Shown: one piece after another, positions 11,691 through 24,921 of the stretch | Position numbering within the stretch: the stretch's first letter is position 1 | How the letters are laid out: every line of letters begins with the position of its first letter | From: Papaver somniferum | Taxonomy: Eukaryota; Streptophyta; Magnoliopsida; Ranunculales; Papaveraceae | DNA length: 64,000 nt | Assembly: GCF_003573695.1 (NCBI RefSeq) | Contig: NC_039364.1 | Location: 231,176,784 to 231,240,783, forward strand | Direction: 5' to 3' | Translations under genes and position numbers: made by a program | The notes under the pieces: generated by a model | Databases searched by the model: none | Told to the model about the DNA's origin: nothing | The model's input: only the letters and a program-made list of their open reading frames with translations

Positions 11691-13798
11691 TGTTTGTACC
11701 CAGAAATATTTCCAGGCACTAAACATGTTTGATGATAATTATTGAAAATTAGGGTTATGAGAATATTAGTGATAAATTAAGAAGACAAAGATTTAACATG
11801 GTTCGGCAAGTGTTGCCTACATCCAATGAGTAATCCCATAGAGAAAGTATTGCATTGATATGAGTTACAATAGATATTGTATGGTTAGCTAACCTAAGAT
11901 TCCATATCCTCTTAGGGTTTAGGATATATGTATTTATATAGTTGATGTAACCCTAATTCTAGTATAAACTTCATGTGCAAGCAACTTGGATAACAAGACT
12001 TCTGGAATCTTCCTTTACGGGCTTGATTTGTGGGCCTTTCGTGTATTTTACACACGGTACAAACATTGCCCCCTCTTAACCGCCAACTTGTTGGGGTTTA
12101 AGAAGTTTTTTTTTCCTTATGTGTCGACCGTTGATGACGTAACTCGCCCCTAGCGTGAGTAAAGATATTACAAAGACGCCCCCAACTATAATAACCTGCA
12201 ATAAAATTTGCTCACGTACTAAGTGAGATTTTTTCCACGTGGTGGACTTGTGATGCTCGAGAGCTAGTCGAGTCTTGAGTACAATGTATTGTGCTTGTGG
12301 CTGGGGCAAGGCTTTTTGCTCGCAACGTAACAAGGCTGTAGCACTCGCTGCTCGGGCAGGCTGGTTATATTGCTTGTGTTGAGTACGAGTCTTTGGACCA
12401 ATATCGGGCATTTGGCTAGTGGTCGAGACGAGACTTTATGCTTGCCAAGGTGCAAGTCTTTCATACTCGCGTGCAAGGCGAGATTTCATACTTACGATAA
12501 GAGCTAGACTTATGTGCTCACGTGCAAGGTGAGGCTTTATGTGTTTTCTAAGTGATGCAAGGCGAAACATTGAAGGGTCTAAGCAATCCTCATCTCGAAC
12601 TCTCGATCATGTCGCTATCCACGAACCTCAAATTTGATCATGTCGCTATCCACGAACCTCAAACTCAATCATGTTGCTGCTCCAAGAGCACATCAAAGTT
12701 ATCTTTAACACTGGAATTTTTTCTTCCATGTTGTAGGGGATTGAAAGACGATTCCAACGAGCCAAAAATCGCTCAATTTGGACTTAAAACGAAGAAGTTA
12801 TTGACGAAACAAGATTTGAACGAAGTGCGCGTGTTGTTGCATACATGGCAGTGTTGATTGTGCACAACATGCTGGCATGGAACTGTCTACAGTGCAAAAC
12901 GCTGACGTGGCAGTTACTAATTGGACGAAGTTGCTGACGTGGAGCCGATGACTGGACTGGGAAGCTGGATAGAAACGAACCAATGCTGATGTGGCAGGTT
13001 TCGTCGCTGACATGACGGGTGCTGACTGTACCGTTTCAGCTGATGTGTCAGAAGGTGGTTGCACAGTCGTTGCTGAGGTGGACAAAGTGCTGGTGTGGTA
13101 GGTGACTGGACAGTCAACTGAGTGTTGACACGTGTCGATCTCTTATTAGCTGATCCTGGTTGAACGGAATCATGGATCTGATGGACGAGATTGGACAGAT
13201 GACCAAGGATCTTTTACAACGTTTCTGCAACTGTTATAATTATTACTATTTTCTGGATACTGTAACGCCTCTACTACTGTCTTTCACCACGCTATCTGCG
13301 TCTGAGTTGCGACGCTTTAGCCATTCGCAACACTTTTTCGTATTTTTCTTCTAAACCCTAACATTTTTCTTTTTGTATGGATTCACATGCAGATTTTTGT
13401 TGTTTTCTATGGAACCTCAGGATGATTTCTTCCACACTTTTAATCAAGCTCGTCTAGCCCGTGAAGGAAGATTCCAGAAGTTTCCGGAAGACTTGTTGCC
13501 CAAGTTGCTTGCATATCAAGTTTATATCAGATTTGGGGTTACATAAACACTATAAATATATGTATCCTAAACCCTAAGAGGATATGGAATCCTAGGTTAT
13601 CTAACCCAAAGAAATACAGTTGTATCATGATCATCAATAAAATCACTCCCTAAGGGATTCCTCCGTGGATGTAGGCACAACTTGCCGAACCACGTTAAAT
13701 TCTTTGTCTCCTTTATTTATCGTTTTTTAGCCCTAATTTTCAATAATCATCATCAAATCATAGTGTTTAGTGCCTATAAGTAATTTTGGGTATAAACA
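11691..13798. mobile_element. Nested element B with inverted LTR-like ends and 5-bp target duplication
   Basis: The left end starts TGTTTGTACCCAG (11691) and the right end finishes TGGGTATAAACA (13798). They are inverse copies of each other, with similarity reaching in about 340 bp. The flanks CAACT (11686-11690) and CAGCT (13799-13803) differ by one base and fit a 5-bp target duplication. The left 375 bp (11691-12065) are a minus-strand LTR preceded by a polypurine tract (12066-12079). The right terminal part is the same LTR in the opposite orientation. The core shares TGACGTGGCA units and a block (12737-12815) with element A. No protein domains were seen. It sits inside an older LTR. Confidence 0.6.
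12066..12079 (-). other. Polypurine tract of element B
   Basis: The minus strand reads TTAAGAGGGGGCAA directly before the LTR start TGTTTGTACC at 12065. This marks 11691-12065 as a 3' LTR on the minus strand. Confidence 0.55.
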
Positions 13799-15642
13799 CA
13801 GCTATTGTCACCTTCTAAGAATGTTTCAATGGTTGAAATGAGAGTTTAGAAAAATTAACCATGATTGGATATAGCACAGTATGCATACTTGTATGCTAAC
13901 TGTTGCATGTTATTCCAAGTCCGGGAACCATAGTATGCATACCCGTATGCATACTGATTGGTTTAATGAAAGTCCGAGAAGTTAGTATGCATACCCGTAT
14001 GCGTACTAGTGTAAAATTCATGTCCATAAATTCAACTGAGTTTGGAGGTATGTGTACCCGTTCGCATAGGGCGAACCCAAACTAAGTCCGACCACTTAGG
14101 TATGCGTACTCGTTTGCGTACTTGAGTAGGTTACGTTCTAAAATCAGTTTGTTCATAAACTAATACATTTATATCTTAAGGAATGCAATCTTTTCCAAAC
14201 CGTGGCTATAATGTTCATCAATTGATTCGAGTGAATCAAAATCGATTTTGCTTCAATTGTGTATTGTATACTTGTATGAGAATATAAACAATTGAACAAC
14301 TCTAGAACTAGTTTCATTTGAGTCATTTGAACTAGTTATGGTTAGGATGAATAAGGTTGATATGAAAGTGTTCATATGGCTAACTGCGGTTAACTATTTT
14401 TGAGCCAACATGGTGTACACATTTAGGTACGGTTACTCATATCTAAATGAAGTCACTTTTCATTTGTGTATAACAAGCTAAGTTCGATCTAACGGTTGAA
14501 AGATATTAGCTTGAGTCTAATCAGGTTTTCATCTAATGGTGAATATTGAATGCTTTTTTACCAAGGTAACATTGATTACAAACCCTGATTTGAAGACTAT
14601 ATAAGAGAAAACTCTAGCAACTGGGAAATCTAATTCCCACACCTCCTGTGTGATACTAGTTGCGACTAAAGCCGATTCTCCTTTAACCTTAGGTTTTTTC
14701 CAAAACCCTGTGGGTTAACGACTTGAAGACTTCATTGGGATTGTGAAACCATACCCAACTATTTTCTCTGTAGTAACAAACATCTTCGTCTCATCGTTTG
14801 TGATTCCACAATATATTATTTCGCTACCATACGATTAGGATTATTGTGAGCTGATTGATATTACTAGGCTGTTCTTCGGGAATATAATACCGGTGTATCA
14901 ATTGGTTCCTGTTCACCTTGATTTATCAAAAGACAGAACAAATCTCATAAGTATTTCTGTGGGAGACAAATTTATCTATTCAATAGACTTTTCTATGTGA
15001 GACAGATTGGTTTATCAAGTCTCCGACTTTGGATCGTAGCAACTCTTAGTTGTGGGTGAGATTAGCTAAGGGAATCAAGTGCGTAGAGTCCTACTGGGAT
15101 TCAGAGGCGTAAGGAACGCGACAACACCTCAATCAGTGTGAGATTGGTTAGGGCTCAACTACATTCCAGTCCGAAGTTAACTTGAAGTAGGATAGTGTAT
15201 GTAGCGGCTTAATACAGTGTGGTATTCAAATATGGACTAGATCCCGAGGGTTTTCTGCATTTGCGGTTTCCTCGTTAACAAAATTTCTGGTATCTGTGTT
15301 ATTTCGTTTCCGCGTTATATTTTTTATATAATTGAAATATCACAGGTTGTGCGTAGTTCAATCAATTAGATAATCCAACCTTTGGTTGTTGATATAAATT
15401 GATTGCCACTTGGATATTGGTCTTTGGCACCATCCAAGTTATTTCTCATATTAATCCGGCTCACAGATTTCTATATGTTCAGTTGTAGATTGATTTGAGA
15501 AATTGAGATACAACTCTTGGATATATTTTCATTGATTGGGTCTGACTGTCTAGTTGATTCTCTTGGAATTATATTGGAGTTTGTCCATCCATATTGACTA
15601 AATGAAATATTGGATGAGGTTGTTAGACCCCCCGCCTTTTCA

Positions 15643-17463
15643 AACATATTTACCTGAGACGGTCCAGAACTCTTGTTTGTGTACCTATTATGCGAACGGG
15701 TTTACCTGGGTTGGGTCTGGAATGGTTGTTCGCGAAACAGGTTTGCGAAGGGCTTGACTAGACCAAGGTCCGGAGCTGTTGTTCGCATACCTGGTTGGCG
15801 AACACAGTGGTGAAGTTCTAGAATCGGTCATGTATGATTCTCATACTCATGAACTAAAACATTTATGATCTAAGGAATGCAATCTTTGCAAACCGTGGCT
15901 TAATATTCTTGAATTGATTCTTGTATAAGTACTTTGTACGATTACGAATCAAACCGATTTCGATTCAATTTTCATATATATTTCTATGTGACACTGAACA
16001 ATTGAACAACTCTACTTGAAACCAAATCAGATTCATTTGATTATCTTTCATTATTGATTGATCTTCATGTTTGATTTAAAAGTGATAGATGAATACGAAT
16101 AAGACAAAAGTGTTCATATGGCTAACTTCGGTTAACTATTATTGAACCAACTCAATATACACGTTTAGGTACGACAATCCATATCTAAATGAAGGTATAT
16201 TTCTTATGTGTGTAACAAGCTAAGACCATGTAATGGTGGAGATTGATTGATTTATTTCTAAGCAGACTTAGCTTGAATCTTAAATCAGGTTTTTATCTAA
16301 CAGTAAATATTGAATGCTTTGTTACTAAGATATCTTAACTTCGATTGAAAGCAACCCTGATTTGAAAAACTATGTAAGGGAGAACTCTAGAAATGTGAAA
16401 ACCTAATCCCCACACTTCTATGTGTTCCTAGTTGCAAACTAGAGTCGGTTCTCCTTTAACCTAGGTTATTCCAAAACCATTATAGTTTTACGACTTGAAG
16501 ACTACATTGGGATTCGTGAGGCCAGATCCAACTATTCTCCATGTAGTTGTGTATTCTGATCTTATTTGTTCTATTGTATTGAGTTTTATCTTCTCTAATA
16601 TTTGCTCGAAATTTATCTCCGATATGTAAGATATAAAAAGTAATCACAAAATTTCTTCGTCTCAGACTTTTGTGATTCCGCAATAACTTTTCATGTTAAT
16701 CAGTTAGGTTATTGTGAGGTGACTAATATTTTCTACGCTGCTCTTCGGGAGTATAAGACCGTATTATTATTTAGTTCCTGTTCACCTTGATTTTATCAAA
16801 ATACGGAACAAAAACAGAATAAAGAATAGATATATCTGTGGGAGACAGATTTGTTTATAAGTTTTCGACTTTGGGTCGTAGCAACTCTTAGTTGTGGGTG
16901 AGATCAGATAAGGGAATCAAGTGCGCAGAATCCGACGTGGTTCTAGAGGCGTAAGGAACGCGACTGTACCTTAATCGGTATGAGACTTGGTTAGGGATCA
17001 ACTACATTCCAGTCTGAAGTTAACTTGTAGTAGGCTAGAGTCTGCAGCGGCTTAATACAGTGTGGTGTTCAATCTGACTAGGTCTCGGGGTTTTTCTGCA
17101 TTTGCGGTTTCCTCGTTAACAGAATTTCTGGTGTCTGCGTCATTTCTTTTTCGCATTATGTTTTTATATAATTGAAATATCACAGGTTGTGTGTAGTTCA
17201 ATCAGTTGATATTTGTTGGATGGAACTTGATTCACACTTGGGCATTGGTCTTTGGTACCATCCAAGTTATTTCTCATATCAGTCAGGCTCGCGGATTTCT
17301 ATCTGTTTGAATTGCCGATTGTATTGATACAGAGATATAAACTATTTAATTTAATTCTTGATTGAGTCTCGCTTTCAAGTTAGTGCTCTCAGAATTAAGT
17401 TGGAGTTTAGTCCATACAGATTGCCGAACGAATTATTGGGCGTGGTTGTTATACCCCCGCTTT
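15643..17463 (+). repeat. Partial LTR of the TGTTAGAGCA family (5' part missing)
   Basis: It begins in the middle of the LTR, at a block with GCGAACGGGTTTACC that is also found near 59975. It continues through the conserved 3' part to ATACCCCCGCTTTTT at about 17463. It directly follows the complete LTR ending at 15642, so two LTR copies lie head to tail with no internal region between them. Confidence 0.65.
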
Positions 17464-19165
17464 TTATTTACAATCTAAGAGTTGCTTCAGCCGCAGTGAA
17501 AACTTTTGATACTAATTTTTCTCTAACAGATTAGCCTATTTGATTTTTGTTTAGGTCGAAAAATCATGGTATGGGAATCTGTTTGCAATTGACAAGCTAG
17601 CAGACCTCACAAATTCGGAACTTACGACTCCCTAAGAGCAGCCTAGATTTTTAACCACCTCTCAAAAACAATCTTCAAAAGATAAATTAAGATCAATTAT
17701 CAGATACCTATCTTGAGGAATCACAAAGTTTGAGATGAAAATAACTTTACGATTTCTACCTATCTTTCCTGAAATAGATTACGAAAACCTTGATAATAGA
17801 AAAGAAACATCAGGATACACGAACTATCAAGGTAAAAGATAGTCGGACCCGGCTTCACGAATCCCCAAAGCGAAGTCTTTTAGTCGTAAACCTAATTATG
17901 TTTCTTAGAGTAAACCTGGATTCATAGAGGACAAACTCTGGATCAACTAGGACACAAAGTGTCAGGGATTGAATTCCCAAGTTGAAAGAGCATCTTTATT
18001 TATAAATTGAGGGTTGCTTAAAATTCAAGCTAAGATGACATGGGATTTAAGAAAACACTTTAGGTCTTGAAAATACAATTGAAGGATATAAACATGCAGT
18101 GGTCCGGTTCAGGAATCGTGTATAATGACTTGTTCGGTTTGGAAAATATGTCATGTGAACAATAATTAATATGATGTGCATTAAAACACTTAAGAGTTAA
18201 TCATGATGTACACACATGAGTGTTTAAGTGATCAATGAAGTCTTAGAAGTGTTTAAGAGGTTCATAGCAATGTTGAACATATTTTAAAAAATAAATCTTT
18301 GAGCATATGTTAACTTTACTAAGACAATTGGTGAGATGGTTTGCCAATCTTAAGGTCAGTTCACGAGTCAGGGAGCTACAGTTTGTGAACCGGGTTCGCC
18401 AACCCTTACTCGGCTCGAGAACTCAGATGGATACAGTTTATGAAATGGGTTCACCATCCATTCTTAGATTATGAAATCAATTGGACACAGTTTTCCAACC
18501 GAGTTCGCCAACCTTGAGCCTTTTATGCCAACATTATAAAAATAAGTTCATTATGGTTTTCTAACCGGGTCCGTCATCTATTCCCAACTGAACTTGAGGT
18601 TTGCAAACAGGTTCCCCAACCTTCCTGTATTTTTGAAATTAGATATTTATGGTTTGCAAACGGGTTTTCCAACCTACCTTGAAAAAAAATATCAGAAGTT
18701 CATGAAACTCTCTCTTATGGTGTTTGAAACATTCCCAAATGATCAAATCACAATTGATCCACATATTAATTCTCAAACAATAAATTGTTTCAAACTACTA
18801 TTGTTAAGAACCTTTGAACATCTATGCTAGAATCATATTTTGAGATTTTTAACAAGACAAGCTTAACTTGAATTTCTTTTTTGTAAATCTACTAGAAGTC
18901 ATATAACATGGTCTCAATAGATAGAATGGTAATATGATGAGTAAAATAGATTGGTTCAGTCTTCATATACCTGATGCATAAGTTCTTCAAATGTCTTTGT
19001 CGATCTTCAGCCTTCGAGGGTGATGTTTGAACAACTACCAAATTCTAACATATTTCAGACTTGACTTAGTATACTAGAAATCGGAAAATAGTTTTGATTA
19101 TCTAACATTGACAACAAACTTGAGATAGAAAAACTTGTGGTTTCAAACCGAGCATTGCTCTAACA
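17464..19165 (-). repeat. Diverged, 3'-truncated LTR, minus orientation
   Basis: On the minus strand it begins TGTTAGAGCAATGCTCGG at 19165. It runs to the block around GCAACTCTTAG near 17475, where it stops about 500 bp short of the family's end. It belongs to a subfamily also seen at 24922-25530. The middle holds a loose array of ttcgccaacc/ggtttgcaaac motifs (18360-18680). Confidence 0.6.
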
Positions 19166-20517
19166 ACTATTATATATTGGTGCTCATGTAAGATCTAAAA
19201 CCAATTTTTGACGCCCCAGATAAACCTGCTTAGCTAATAAAGATTACAACCTAATTGAAGCATCAAATCTAGATTATCGATTTTAAGATTCATAATTACA
19301 CGAAATATAAACAATAAAACCCAAAACCCTCTGATAATGTATAAATAAAAATCTCTCAAGTGATATGAATATAATAATATGTTGTTTAAAAAAGAATACA
19401 TGTACAAAAGATATACAACAAATCTAGATTCGATAAATCTTTAACGCTACGAAAACAAATATCTTCGCACGCACCATTTCTTATGATAACTGAAAAATAC
19501 TCATTTGATGACAAATCACGCTTACTTCGAGAATTTTCATTTACAAATCTATAGTATCACCGTCCTCTTGAACGTGTAATTACCATATGTAAACAACAGT
19601 TGCAAGCTTTCACTGCACAGATTCAACTAAAACTATTGATCTAACTTTCAGTCTTATAATTTTGTCACTCAAGCATTTCATTCCAACTCCATTATTATTG
19701 TTGTTACTAGCGGCTACGCACCAATAACATTACAGCTAAACCAAATTAGAGAACCATATACCAACAACATTACATTAAAAATCACAACAACCCAATCACC
19801 AAAATTTATTAGATTTCTAGCCCGTTCTCTACATAGGCCAACTCCCTTTGATATACAACTCTAACCTAGCCCCTTAGTTGCATTCTCGTTACCACCATCC
19901 ACCAGAGCTCATTTTCACATCCAACATCCGCCACCAAACTTTTTTATCAAACACCAACACATGAACAGATCTTCTATTATTCTTAATCTGAATATGCAAG
20001 CATCTGTTTACGGCAATAACATCACAGAATACCCATGAACACAATCTTCTTGAATCTTCATTACCTCCACCATCAGTTTACCTGTAACAAAATACCTTAT
20101 ACAAACTCAACTTGAACACTAATTCTATTTTTATGATTCAAGATGTATAGTATTTAAATCACCGCTAACACAATAAACACTTAAATCCATATATAACAGA
20201 GCATGACAGCATCGTAAAAAACTTAACAGATTTTAATCAATCAAGGGTAAGATTACTCTACCTTTAAATTAAATCCTAGAAGTGAAGCAGATGATGTTGA
20301 TTCCTTGCTTTGCTTTTATGAAAATCAATTCAATACCAAACAACCCCATCATCTTATTATTAACAGGATCAAGTCGTAATTCCATCAACCACTTCACATT
20401 ATCAACTTCAATTGAACTTCAGACTCAAAACTTCTTAACCCTAACTAACAAATTTGAATTATTCATCAACCTTCTACCTTATTTACTGTCAAACTCATCT
20501 CCAATCGATCTCCTAGA
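19166..20517. other. AT-rich intergenic stretch with no recognised feature
   Basis: No domain-bearing frame, clear exon or family repeat is visible. Short frames (for example 20282-20554) show low-complexity composition and no homology that I recognise. Confidence 0.4.
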
Positions 20518-20770
20518 ATGGCAATTACTAAAGGTTGCACCGTATCCATTTTGAAACATACTCAACAACTCTGTTGACTCTAGTTGTGCAGGAAACTTCA
20601 CAGGCTCCTTGGATCATTCAATCTATGCTAAGAGAGATACACGACCATCTCCACAATATAGGACAATATCTAATCATACACATATACAGAGAGGCGAACC
20701 ATGCGGCAAATGGAATGGCAAATCAGGTAGCAAAGAAACAACTACAGGTAGGAAACAACAACATTCCACA
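20518..20770 (+). pseudogene. RNase H-like fragment from a LINE-type element
   Basis: Two frames must be joined. The first starts at 20518 (MAITKGCTVSILKHT). The second covers about 20565-20770 and includes APWIIQSMLREIHDHL, then HIYREANHAANGMAN. The pattern HxYREANxAANxxAN matches the C-terminal RNase H region (RVT_3 type) common in plant LINEs and their derivatives, where HVPREANxxADxLA is usual. The conserved Asp is replaced by Asn, and there is a frameshift, so this is a remnant. The rest of the LINE is not recognisable upstream. Confidence 0.6.
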
Positions 20771-21239
20771 AATATCTGGGAACATACCTGTCCAGATTTC
20801 TTAAATGTAATTGTAACGAATGATTCAATGGGGATCCCTTACCCCATAGAAGTTCATACTTAATAATATTATGCATCATTCTTTTAAAAAAAATAAACAA
20901 ATGCTGAATCAACTTTCTTAATTTAGTTTTAATAAAGTTTTACTAGAGCACCCATAAATTTGGATGTGGACAGACGGGTTCCGAGAATAAGAACTTGGGT
21001 GCCTTAACGACTAGGTAGACAAAATAACTATTTTTTCCTTCATACAATTTAATGATTTCTTATTCATCCGGTATCTTAATGATGCGTTCAAGTAGTCTAT
21101 TCTGCGTAAGTTTTGGAGATACATCTAATGGTATTAATTCAATTTCCAAACTATTGTTTCATTAGTTTCTATTAATTAATGTTCATATTTAATTAATCAA
21201 GTGGCTAAATCGTTAGTTGACCGATCAAATAGCATTGAC
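20771..21239. other. No recognised feature
   Basis: AT-rich sequence downstream of the LINE remnant, possibly including its 3' untranslated region (A-run at 20885-20893). Nothing else is supported. Confidence 0.35.
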
Positions 21240-22270
21240 GAGCTTATGGGTCCCTAAAGCATACCTAGTCAGTCCAATATAGAGGTTTGCAAACCCTTTA
21301 CATTTGGGTTTGGGATAAGGGGGAGGTTTGTGAATCCGGTTTGTATACCCATACGACCCAAATTCGCGAACTACCAGTGGTTTCCAAACCCCGTTTGTAT
21401 AATCCTTCAGCCTGAATTTGCGAACTTCCAAAGGTTTGCAACCCCAATTTGCATACTTATCCATTTCCATATTAATAGAAGCTCGCGAACTGCCTTCTAT
21501 GACATTGTTTGCATTTGTTACAACTTTCATAAACGCTTCTAAGACAACTTTATTTATAAAATCTCTTTGGGGTTGTGGATCATTGTTTAAGTGTTGAGTG
21601 TTGTTGAACACCTTTGGTACTAGTAATTTCAAAGGCTTCTTAGCATCTAAGGACCATCATTGTGCACGGTTCCATACCTCTGGACCATAGTGCATATTCC
21701 TCTGTGTAATTTCAAGGTGGACATTTTAGATGTTTACATAATTGCCTAACTAGGAATTTTATTTAAACTAAGAAAGTGTTTGCTTGAATCTCAAGCTAAC
21801 TTATCTTCAATTCAATGTTATATATAGTCTTGTTTATAAATAGAGAAACTTTTGCAACAAGATATATAAATCCCTGGCATTCTTGTATCCCAATTTTAAA
21901 GCTAAAGTTATTCTCTATTATAACGTAGGGTTTCTTTACGAACTGAATTAGGTTATGACTTTGAAGACTTCACATAGGGATTCGTAAAACAAGGTCAGAG
22001 TATCTTTTTACCTGGTAGTTCTTGTATCCGGATCTTGTTATACTGGTTATTAGATGTTACAAATTTTAAATTAAGAACAAGATAGATATAAATCACAAAG
22101 TTTTATTCGTCTCAGACTTTATTATCCCTCAACATAGATATATTTAAATTATTCTTCGGTATATTTGGATTGTTCTTGAGAGGTGGTTAGTGATCTAAGC
22201 TTATTTTTGATAAGAATGTAGGTGTTCCAGATTTGTGATGTTTGCTGAACTTTGTCTACTACCAACAGAT
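21240..22270 (+). repeat. Diverged LTR fragment of the TGTTAGAGCA superfamily, plus orientation
   Basis: It contains the family's order of blocks: a gcgaacttcc/ggtttgcaa array (21280-21490), a transcription-start-like stretch with TATATA (21820-21880), then TTTGAAGACTTCACATAGGG (21960-21980), whose counterpart at about 14720 reads CTTGAAGACTTCATTGGG. It is well diverged and both ends are uncertain. Confidence 0.45.
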
Positions 22271-22289
22271 TTCTAAATATAGATTGAAA

Positions 22290-24921
22290 TATATCAAATA
22301 GTGAAATGACGAGGGTACCAAGTATACCATAATCTTTCTGATGTCAACCTATAATTCTGATACCTTGGGTGATCTAATATAGACAGAGACTGTCAAGAAG
22401 ATAGCAAACCACAAGGTATACACTTGGTATATAGTATTAGTTTACAACTATATGGATCAACCAAAGTGTTGGATTAATGTACAATTATTTACTTTTAATT
22501 ATAACTAAAACAATAATTATAACTGTAGAAGTAAACGTAAAGGCACAACAATATTTTTTTTTAACGAGGAAGCGGAAAAACCCTGGGACTTAGTCCAGTT
22601 TTGAATACTCTCAGAATTAAGCCGCTATACAAAGACTACTACTAACTTCGTATAGTTGAGACCAATTAAACTTCCCTAATTTCCTAGTTTCCTCAGTATC
22701 CTCGTGCCTATAAACAATCTGGATAATGCACACAAACTCTAAGATAAAATCCACCATCTTAAGTTTCTTCAACCGTTTTTGAAGACTTTAATCACTCAAC
22801 TCCTTTGGACCGTCTTTTAGAACAGTAAAAGACTAATTTTCTCGGTAACCACTTTTCCAATCTCAAGAAGTAAATCATAGATTTATGATGAGATCAACAA
22901 AGGATCTTCCTTTTAATCTAACAGATTTCTTTGTTTGATAAGATCTACCAAGATCTCGATTATCGAAATAACCAGATCTAGGTCTATCAAATTCAGATAC
23001 TGAAGAATACCATCAAATAATAGCTTGTTGATCTAATACAACTAGTTAATCAATTGTCTATCAAAATCCCAACTGATCAAGTTTATGCACGAAGTTAAAT
23101 CACAAAGATATGAAACCAATAAGAAATCTTCTTGTCTTCAAATATTTGATATCTTTTTATGTACCTGCACAACCAAAATTGATTCTAACTTACGATCGAT
23201 CGCACACAGATCGGAGTATGTTAAGAATGGATGATCATAACTCAACATCATATCTAAAAATAAATCTGAACTATCGATAATACCTTGATCTAGTCTAAGT
23301 AACCTTATGTCAAAGGAAAAGGCTCTCAAGAATAATGTACAATCAAGATTTCACAACCGTTAGTCAATCAAGTCAATAATCGAAAACTTAAAATAACAAT
23401 GAAATTCTAGTTTTCCACCAATGGTACCACTAGAGATTCATAATCCGACATAAGATTTTAAAATAGTGAATGTAAGGGATTTCGCCTAATTAGGTTAATC
23501 CCCTATCCAAGATAATATTACAAGTAATACTATTAGTCGGCTACAACAGTGACTAAAAAATGAAGTGCCTTCCTCAGGATAAGTTTGTAAGAAGAACAAA
23601 CTTCAGTATTTGGACCAATGTAGTTTGGACACCAAGGAATTTTCATAACCAAAAACATTCTCAAGATATGCATAAGCAAGTGAATTTGGTTTTGTATAAT
23701 TCCAACCAATATCCAACTGTCATGCAGAAATCCTTCTTGGATTACAACTTAACATTATCTAGCAAGAAATATACTTAACTAACATATCTTCGAAAGATAT
23801 TTTTTTCTTGATGGAAAAACAAAACATATATATTTGAAAAATATCAATAAAACGATTCTCAGATATTTCAGTTTGGGATCTTAGCTTGAGTATCAAGGAA
23901 TATCTTTGACAATAAAATATGATATTTGTGCACATGTTCAAATTACTCACTATGTTAGTATCTTGAGCTTTTCTATTTTGCAAACCCAATTTCCAAAATC
24001 ACACAAACCTAAAGTGTACGTGATAATGAAAATTGGTTTTTGCGTATGACACCCTTGCATCGGAGATGAAAATTTGGTGTAGAAGGTTTTAAATCCTAGT
24101 GTCATGCAATTTTAAGACCTTGACCCCTTGCATTGGAGATGCTCCCATCAACCTTAAAAATGTGTTTATTTCCAATGTAGGTAAGGATCGGTTCTATCTT
24201 AGTTCCCCATATAGGTAAGGATCGGTTTTACCATGGTTCCCAACATAAGTAGGATCCGTACTACCATGATTCCCAACACAAGTATTAATCGTTACTGCCT
24301 TAGATCTTCAATGAAAATCGGACCACCAATCCATTTGTTTTTTTTTTAACTGTGAAACAAGTTCGGAAGTTTACTTCCTTAAACTCATGAAATTACACAT
24401 AGTTTTGTAGGTGTGGAATCAATCCTAAGTTCATCACACAATCAGGTAACTAGTTACAAAGATTATGTTTATGTCACAATTACGAAGTTCAAAAGATAAA
24501 CGTTATACTTCGTAATTCAATATACCAAGGTTGTAAAACAACTTATATATTTTTCTTTGAAACTTTGAGCATAATAAGATGATCAAGTCTCTAATACTAG
24601 AGTTTCATGTATATAACTTCGCATGTTATGTTTTCTGTCTAAAAGACTTGAAAGTAGCGATATAGAAATGGAAACAAGTCAAGTCTTGTATTAATAACCC
24701 CAAGTATAAGGATGATGTTTTCGATGATGTCAATATGTCTTCATAATCTTCAGGTATTCAGAGTAATACTTGTATGTCTCAACGTTTTTAAACTTCATAG
24801 TCTAACCTAACCAAGTTGACTCTAGTAATCTAATCAAGCAACCTTTGAGTTTTGATACTGAAATATGACAACCAACCTTTAAATATCAACGCTTGGCGGG
24901 TTCAACCGAGCAATGTTCTAA
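22290..24921 (-). repeat. Diverged LTR, minus orientation
   Basis: Near 22565-22600 it holds the inverse of the conserved 3' block (ttaacgaggaagcggaaaaa). At its right end, 24890-24921, it has the inverse of the LTR start (gggttcaaccgagcaatg). It carries its own 34-bp tandem repeat in the middle. It abuts the plus-oriented fragment 21240-22270 tail to tail. Confidence 0.5.
24181..24300. repeat. 34-bp tandem repeat, about 3.5 copies
   Basis: Units begin at 24181, 24215, 24249 and 24282. Each is a variant of gtaaggatcggtt followed by tacc/atgg-ttcccaacata. It occupies the mid-LTR position where sister copies carry the GTATGCATAC or GCGAAC arrays. Confidence 0.75.

Larger units (their letters stand above)
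11135..15642 (+). repeat. Full LTR of the TGTTAGAGCA family, split by a nested element
   Basis: It starts TGTTAGAGCACTGCTCGGTC directly after a polypurine tract and ends ...CCCGCCTTTTCA at 15641-15642. Without the nested insert (11691-13798 plus one target copy) it is about 2.4 kb. Its middle (13870-14130) holds an irregular array of palindromic GTATGCATAC motifs. Its 3' third carries the blocks shared by all copies in this window. The part after 15642 is not an internal region but a second, partial LTR copy. Confidence 0.7.

Noticed and set aside
20282..20554. A 90-codon plus-strand gene
   Set aside because: No domain, no splice context, low-complexity composition, and overlap with the LINE remnant.
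24040..24140. MITE suggested by ccttgcatcggagatg and ccttgcattggagatg
   Set aside because: The two words are in direct, not inverted, orientation, and no target duplication was found.
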